Positions 59,587 through 64,000 of a stretch of DNA of 64,000 bases are shown here, in pieces. The position numbers and the translations under genes are program-made. Positions within the stretch are counted from its first letter, which is position 1; each line of letters starts with the position of its first letter. Source of the stretch: Naasia sp. SYSU D00948 (GTDB lineage Bacteria > Actinomycetota > Actinomycetes > Actinomycetales > Microbacteriaceae); contig NZ_JAFMTA010000001.1 of NCBI RefSeq assembly GCF_017916515.1, positions 2,903,127 through 2,967,126 of the forward strand. Direction: 5' to 3'. The notes below the pieces were generated by a model that saw only the letters and a list, made by a program, of their open reading frames with translations, searched no databases and was not told the DNA's origin.

Positions 59587-60777
59587 TCAGGCCGGCTGAG
59601 CCTCCCGTGCCGCGAGGCGGGCGTCGACCGCGTCGGGCGAGAACGCCTGGTCCATCACCATGTGCCGCGCGCCCTGCACGGCCGCGTCGGGTCCGAGGGC
59701 GCTGAGGACGATCGACAGCTCACGCGTCGCGAGCGGGACCGTGCGGCGGAAGATGCTCTCCCGCACGGCGTCGAGGAACTGGGAGCCGGCCGCGGCGAGA
59801 CGCCCGCCGAGGACCAGGACGCCGGGGTTGAGCAAGGCCACGGACGTCGCCAGCACGTCGCCGAGCAGGTGCCCGGCGCGCTCGGCGAGCGAGACCGCGA
59901 GGGGATCCCCGGCCGCGATCAGCTGGGCGACGTCCTCGACGGAGGAGACGGACCGTCCCTGCTCCGTCAGCTGCCGGACGAGCGCCCCGCCGCTCGCCTC
60001 CGTCGCGAGGCAGCCGAGCGCCCCGCACGAGCACCGGTGCCCCTCGCTCTCGGGAACGATTCGAATGTGGCCGATGTCGCCTGCGCCGCCGGCGATCCCG
60101 CGCTCGGGCCTGCCGCCCAGGATGACGCCCGCGCCGATGCCCGTGCCGACCTTCACGAACAGGACACTGGCCGCCTCCGGGTGGCGCGCCCGCACCTCGC
60201 CGAGGCCCATCAGGTTCGCATCGTTGTCGAGGAAGACCGGCACCCCGAGCGCCGACCGCAGTCGCTCCGTCACCGGGTAGTCGTGCCAGCCGGGCATCAG
60301 AGGCGGCATGTTGGGCCGCTGGGTCGAGAAGCGGACGGGCCCGGGGATGCCCACCCCGACGCCCGCGAGCTCCGACGGCGAGCGGCCGGAGCGCTCGACG
60401 AGCTCGCCGATGCGGCGGCCGAGGGAACGGATCACCTCATCGGGCGACGTGTCGAACTTGAGCGGTCCCGCCTGCTCGCGAAGCACCCGTCCGCTGCCGT
60501 CGAGGAGCGCGAGGTGGGCGTGCGTCGCGCCGAGGTCGACCGCGACGACGAGATGGGACGCCTCGTCGAAGGAGAGGATCTTCGCCGGGCGGCCGGTCGA
60601 GCCCGCCACCTGCCCGGTCTCCCGCAGGTAGCCGGCCGAGGTGAGCTGCACCATCCGGAGCGACAGCGTCGAGCGGGACAGGCCGGTCGTCTCCTGGAGC
60701 TCGCGGCGCGTCCGCACCCTGCCCGAGCGCACGAGCTCGAGGATCTGGCCCGCAGAGGCACCCGGTGTCGCCGGCAC
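59587..60777 (-). CDS. ROK-family transcriptional regulator
   Basis: A 396-aa protein. The N-terminal winged helix has GQILELVRSGRVRTRRELQETTGLSRSTLSLRMVQLTSAGYL. The ROK sugar-kinase-like domain starts SHLVVAVDLGATHAHLALLDGSGRV and has VFLDNDANLMGLGEV, VLFVKVGTGIGAGVILGG, and GDIGHIRIVPESEGHRCSCGALGCLATEASG (Zn motif GH-x(n)-C-x-C-x4-C). It is probably the repressor of the sugar ABC operon it follows. GTG 60777 starts 2 nt after the permease stop (60780). Confidence 0.92.
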   Translation of the reverse strand: MPATPGASAGQILELVRSGRVRTRRELQETTGLSRSTLSLRMVQLTSAGYLRETGQVAGSTGRPAKILSFDEASHLVVAVDLGATHAHLALLDGSGRVLREQAGPLKFDTSPDEVIRSLGRRIGELVERSGRSPSELAGVGVGIPGPVRFSTQRPNMPPLMPGWHDYPVTERLRSALGVPVFLDNDANLMGLGEVRARHPEAASVLFVKVGTGIGAGVILGGRPERGIAGGAGDIGHIRIVPESEGHRCSCGALGCLATEASGGALVRQLTEQGRSVSSVEDVAQLIAAGDPLAVSLAERAGHLLGDVLATSVALLNPGVLVLGGRLAAAGSQFLDAVRESIFRRTVPLATRELSIVLSALGPDAAVQGARHMVMDQAFSPDAVDARLAAREAQPA

Positions 60778-60779
60778 TC

Positions 60780-61688
60780 CTATCCCTTCTCCGCCCCTGC
60801 CGTGAGGCCGCCGGTGAGCAGCCGCTCGGTGGCGAAGAACAGGATGATGATCGGGACGGTCAGCACCACAGAGCCTGCCATGAGCACGGTCGTGGGGACC
60901 TCGATGGAGCCGGACAGGCGGGACAGGCCGAGCGAGACCGTCCACTGCTCGCGGCGGTCGACGAGGAACAGCAGCGCGAAGAGGAACTCGTTCCAGGCGA
61001 TCATGAACACGAACAGCCCGGTCGCCATCACCGACGGGAGGGCGAGGCGGAGGCTCACCCGGCGCAGCACGCCGATCCGGCTGAGCCCGTCGACCAGGCC
61101 CGCCTCCTCGACGGACACCGGGACGGTGTCGAAGTAGTTGCGGAGCATGTAGATCGCGACGGGCACCGTCTGCGCCGTGTACACGAGGATCAGGCCGACC
61201 AGCGAGCCGCGCAGCCCGAGCCGGCTGAACAGCACGAACAGCGGGATCGCGATGACGATCGCGGGGAACAGGTACGACGCGAGGAAGAGCGCGTTCACCT
61301 GCCGACGTCCGAAGAAGGGGAGCCGGGCGATGGCGTACGCCCCCGGGATCGCGACGAGCAGGGCGAGGGCGACGGAGGCGAGGGCGACGATTGCACTGTT
61401 GCGGAGGAACGTGAGGAACCCCTGGCCGCCGTCCTCCTGCGGCGCGAGCACCTCGACGTACGTGTCCAGCGTGAAGTCTCCGGGCGCGACGATCAGCGAT
61501 CCGGGGTCCCGGAGCAGGGCCTCGATCGGCTTCACCGACAGCAGGAGCATGTAGTAGAAGGGCAGCAGGACCGCGAGCAGGAACAGCGCGATCACGACCC
61601 AGCGCAGCACCCGGAAGGTGCGCCGCTGGATGCGGTCGCGGCTGACCCCGCGCGACTGCGCGCGTGCTCCGGAAGTCTGGGCGCTCAT
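60780..61688 (-). CDS. Carbohydrate ABC transporter permease (MalG-like)
   Basis: A 302-aa protein with six TM segments; the EAA loop is VEEAGLVDGLSRIGVLRRVSLRLALPS (EAA-x3-G-x9-I/L-x-LP). N-terminal VLRWVVIALFLLAVLLPFYYMLLLS is the first TM. It pairs with the upstream permease. ATG 61688 overlaps the upstream stop (ATGA). Confidence 0.93.
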   Translation of the reverse strand: MSAQTSGARAQSRGVSRDRIQRRTFRVLRWVVIALFLLAVLLPFYYMLLLSVKPIEALLRDPGSLIVAPGDFTLDTYVEVLAPQEDGGQGFLTFLRNSAIVALASVALALLVAIPGAYAIARLPFFGRRQVNALFLASYLFPAIVIAIPLFVLFSRLGLRGSLVGLILVYTAQTVPVAIYMLRNYFDTVPVSVEEAGLVDGLSRIGVLRRVSLRLALPSVMATGLFVFMIAWNEFLFALLFLVDRREQWTVSLGLSRLSGSIEVPTTVLMAGSVVLTVPIIILFFATERLLTGGLTAGAEKG

Positions 61689-62698
61689 GCTCGCTCTCCT
61701 CTCCGGCGCAGCATCAGTCCGTAGATCGTCAGCAGGATCACGAGCACGACCGCGAGCACGAGGGACTGCGCGGCCGCGGCGCCGACGTTCCGCTGGACGG
61801 TGAGCAGCTCGTACACGCGCACGCTCGCGACCCCGGTCCCGGCGGCGCCGCCCGTGAGCAGGAAGATGTCGTCGAACTCGTTGAACGTCCAGATGCTCCG
61901 CAGGACGGCCAGCAGCGCGATGATCGGCATGAGCTGGGGGAGGACGACGAACCGGAAGGTCTGCCAGGGCGTCGCTCCGTCGACCAGTGCGGCCTCCTCC
62001 GGCTCGGACGACATCGCCTCGAGCCGGGCCATGAGGAACAGGAACGCGAACGGGAAGTAGCGCCACCCCTCGAAGGCGATCACCGTGAGCAGGGCGGTCG
62101 GGACCGGCACCTCGGCTCCGAGGACCTCCCACACGGCGCGGGTCTGGGAGAGGAACGGGATTCCCTCGTTCCAGCCGAGGAACGTCCTGCCCGCCTCGTT
62201 CACGATCCCGAACTCGGGGTTGAGCATCACCCGCCAGATGAAGGTGACGGCCACCACGGGGGCGACGTAGGGGAGGAGGAACGCGGCCCGGACGAGCGTC
62301 CGCCCCCGGAACGGCTTGCGGACCGCGAGGGCCGCGATCAGGCCGAGCAGGATGGCGAAGACGACCGACCCGACGGTGTAGACGAGGGTGATCCAGAGGC
62401 TGCTCCAGAGCGTGGAGGAGCCGAGGACCCGGGTGATGTTGTCGAGCGTCAGGTCCTCGAAGATGCCCTGGCGTCCGACGTTGATGAGGCGCAGGCGCTG
62501 GAACGCGATGAGCACCGACCACAGCAGCGGGACCACGACCACCGCGAGGACGATGATGAACGTGGGGGAGACCAGCAGCAGTCCGGTGCGCGCGTCGCGG
62601 CGGGTGAGGGTGCGCCGCCCGCTGCGCCGCGGCGGGACCAGCGGAGCGCCGCCTTCGGTGGTCGGGACGACGGGCTTGGTGCCTCCGGCGAGGGACAC
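61685..62698 (-). CDS. Carbohydrate ABC transporter permease (MalF-like)
   Basis: A 337-aa protein: LLLVSPTFIIVLAVVVVPLLWSVLIAF (TM1), TLVYTVGSVVFAILLGLIAAL, and the EAA loop PEEAALVDGATPWQTFRFVVLPQLMP. Start GTG 62698 with CAGGAGG 5 nt upstream. It is the first permease after the binding protein; a stem-loop lies in the gap between them. Confidence 0.93.
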   Translation of the reverse strand: MSLAGGTKPVVPTTEGGAPLVPPRRSGRRTLTRRDARTGLLLVSPTFIIVLAVVVVPLLWSVLIAFQRLRLINVGRQGIFEDLTLDNITRVLGSSTLWSSLWITLVYTVGSVVFAILLGLIAALAVRKPFRGRTLVRAAFLLPYVAPVVAVTFIWRVMLNPEFGIVNEAGRTFLGWNEGIPFLSQTRAVWEVLGAEVPVPTALLTVIAFEGWRYFPFAFLFLMARLEAMSSEPEEAALVDGATPWQTFRFVVLPQLMPIIALLAVLRSIWTFNEFDDIFLLTGGAAGTGVASVRVYELLTVQRNVGAAAAQSLVLAVVLVILLTIYGLMLRRRGERA

Positions 62699-62720
62699 GG
62701 GAACCTCCTGACGAGCGGAG

Positions 62721-62748
62721 GTGGGGTGCCGGTCGCCCGGCACCCCAC
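62721..62748 (-). terminator. Stem-loop between binding protein and permease genes
   Basis: GTGGGGTGCCGG (62721-62732) and CCGGCACCCCAC (62737-62748) pair perfectly with TCGC as loop. It lies between the solute-binding protein stop (62754) and the permease start, so it is a likely attenuator or RNA-stabilising element that sets more binding protein than permease. Confidence 0.75.
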
Positions 62749-62753
62749 GCGGA

Positions 62754-64000
62754 TCAGAGCCCGAGGTCCTCGCGGACCGTCTGCGCCTCGTCGGCGGCGC
62801 GCTGGGCGGCGTCCTCGGCCGACAGCCCGGAGTTGAGCATGTCCGAGATGATCCTCGGCACGATGAGCTGACCGCTCACCGCTCCGGAGAGCTCGCCCTG
62901 CCCCTGCGGCAGGCCCCAGCGGTCGAAGCCGTCCGGCGCCTCGGCGACGGCCTGCAGCACCTCCTCGGGGTAGATGGAGGACAGCACGGCCTTGGACGTG
63001 ACTCCCGCCTCGAGCGTCTGCCAGGCGTCCGCGTACTCGGTCGGGTTCTCCGCGTTCCCCGCCCGCACCGGCACCTTGCCCTCGGGAGCGATGGCGAGCC
63101 AGTCGACGTAGGAGTCGCTCATCATCCAGGTGACGAGGTCCTGCGTCTCCTGGGCGGCGCCGTCGAGGATGGCCCACGACACGATCTCGCCGTAGGAGGC
63201 GGGCTCCTCGCCGCTCGGACCCTGGATCGCGCTGACGATGCCGGTGTTCGCCGCCAGGAAGCCCGGGTCGGCCGCGCACTCGGGGCAGGTCGGAAGGGCG
63301 TCCTCGCGGAGGCCGGCGAGCTCGTCCAGGAGGAACGAGGACCAGACCACCATCGCGGCCCCACCCGAGAAGTAGGTCGCGCGAGTCGTGTCCACGTCCT
63401 GGTTGCCCGCGACCGAGTAGTTGCTCGCCACGTTGGCGTACCAGTCGAAAGTCTCGACGCACTCGTTGCTGCCCAGGGCGATCTCGCCGTCGCCGTCGGC
63501 CAGCTCGCAGCCGTTCGCGAGCGCGAAGTACTCGAAGGTCTGCTGGGTGAAGCCGTCGCCCGGGGCGGTGGCGATCGTGATGCCCGCCTGCCCGTCGGTG
63601 TTCAGCGCCTCGGCCGCCGCCTCGATCTGCTCGAAGGTCGTCGGCGCCTCGAGACCCGCCGCCTCGAAGAGGTCGGCCCGGTAGAAGAGCAGCTGCGCCC
63701 AGCCGTCACTCGGCACCGCGAGGGCGCCGTCCTCGTTGCTGACGAGCTCGAGAGCACGCTCGGAGAAGGTGTCCTCCCCGAGCTCCTCGATCACGGCCGC
63801 CGCGGCGTCCCGGTCGAGCAGCTCGTCCGTGGCGAACTGCTGGATCGAGTTGAGCGGCACCGCCGCGATCGCGTCCGGGAGCTCGCCCGAGCCCGCTGCG
63901 GAGGAGAGGACCGTGCTGAGCTGGTCCTCGGCGACGGCCTCCAGCTCGACCTCGATGCCGGTCTCCTCGGTGAAGGCCGCCATCATCTCCTCCTGCAGGG
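62754..64000 (-). CDS. Extracellular solute-binding protein of the sugar ABC transporter (5' end beyond window)
   Basis: 415 codons are seen, open to the window end. LQEEMMAAFTEETGIEVELE is the early part; the signal peptide and lipobox lie outside. YWFANVASN-like segments and YFSGGAAMVVWSSFLLDELAG are typical of family 1 sugar-binding proteins. DALPTCPECAADPG has a Cys pair; another Cys pair is in GCELADGDGE/SNECVETF. It forms the transport unit with the two downstream permeases and is probably regulated by the ROK protein. No ATPase gene is in the window; a shared MsiK-type ATPase is usual in actinobacteria. Confidence 0.9.
   Translation of the reverse strand, partial: LQEEMMAAFTEETGIEVELEAVAEDQLSTVLSSAAGSGELPDAIAAVPLNSIQQFATDELLDRDAAAAVIEELGEDTFSERALELVSNEDGALAVPSDGWAQLLFYRADLFEAAGLEAPTTFEQIEAAAEALNTDGQAGITIATAPGDGFTQQTFEYFALANGCELADGDGEIALGSNECVETFDWYANVASNYSVAGNQDVDTTRATYFSGGAAMVVWSSFLLDELAGLREDALPTCPECAADPGFLAANTGIVSAIQGPSGEEPASYGEIVSWAILDGAAQETQDLVTWMMSDSYVDWLAIAPEGKVPVRAGNAENPTEYADAWQTLEAGVTSKAVLSSIYPEEVLQAVAEAPDGFDRWGLPQGQGELSGAVSGQLIVPRIISDMLNSGLSAEDAAQRAADEAQTVREDLGL

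Noticed and set aside
1-64000. tRNA or rRNA genes and complete insertion sequences
   Set aside because: No cloverleaf, rRNA signature, transposase frame or matching terminal repeats with target duplication was seen by reading; a covariance-model search would be decisive.

Overview
The window is very GC-rich, has dense bidirectional gene packing with many 4-nt stop/start overlaps, frequent GTG starts and recurring actinobacterial families (BTAD/SARP regulator, YbdK/ATP-grasp fusion, DUF6457, mycobacterial-type SbcCD, ROK-linked sugar ABC operon). This points to a high-GC Actinomycetota chromosome, most likely Microbacteriaceae; the family assignment is inference from gene style, not from a marker gene. 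No rRNA, tRNA, CRISPR array or complete insertion sequence was seen.

Region 1 (1-19.3 kb) is a defence and DNA-processing island. It holds the 5' part of a SWIM zinc-finger helicase (-), a modification-dependent SRA/PD-(D/E)XK endonuclease (+), and a minus-strand cluster of res, mod and a UvrD-like helicase-nuclease (type III-like restriction-modification). A HEPN-like/CBS protein (+), sbcD-sbcC (+), a MazG-like pyrophosphohydrolase overlapping a GIY-YIG/DUF2075 ATPase (+), and mazE-mazF (+) follow. Several of these genes are visibly less GC-rich than the rest of the window, as expected of acquired genes; sbcCD looks host-like.

Region 2 (19.4-39.4 kb) is a mosaic of regulators and housekeeping or accessory genes. 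It has a large BTAD/AAA/TPR regulator, two paralogous 467-aa FAD oxidoreductases (one beside a truncated WYL regulator), an APC permease, DUF2071, DUF488, a membrane protein, a PPOX-family protein, secreted SNase and HNH nucleases, a HhH-GPD repair protein, DUF4190, GNAT, DUF429, a glutaredoxin, NnrE and a YdeI-like protein.

Region 3 (39.6-42.8 kb) is a two-gene unit that I find the most intriguing. A leader-like, signal-less protein has two Ala/Asp/Asn-rich repeats joined by an LPD-repeat linker. It is followed with no gap by a membrane M50-type metalloprotease whose N-terminus is a PqqD-like (RRE) domain and whose C-terminal extracytoplasmic domain carries two CxxC pairs. This looks like an undescribed peptide or protein maturation/export system.

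Region 4 (42.8-64 kb) has a P-loop kinase, a PEP mutase-family enzyme, a probable N-acetylglutaminylglutamine amide osmolyte operon (YbdK/ATP-grasp fusion, amidotransferase, S9 peptidase), an aldo/keto reductase, a PAP2-DAGK fusion, a compact mobA-DUF6457-moeA operon, small stress proteins, an Fe(II)/2OG dioxygenase, a cupin, and a sugar ABC operon (binding protein cut by the window end, two permeases, ROK repressor).

Non-coding architecture is notable. At least ten start codons have a TANNNT -10 element 6-7 nt upstream and no Shine-Dalgarno, so leaderless transcription is probably common. Several perfect hairpins act as likely terminators or operon attenuators. Three copies of a palindromic intergenic element built on CTCAACAGGC lie at 36.7, 44.9 and 57.5 kb, with other inverted or tandem repeats at 22.8, 23.5, 43.1 and 58.9 kb. 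There is a 14-nt poly-G tract upstream of the BTAD regulator.
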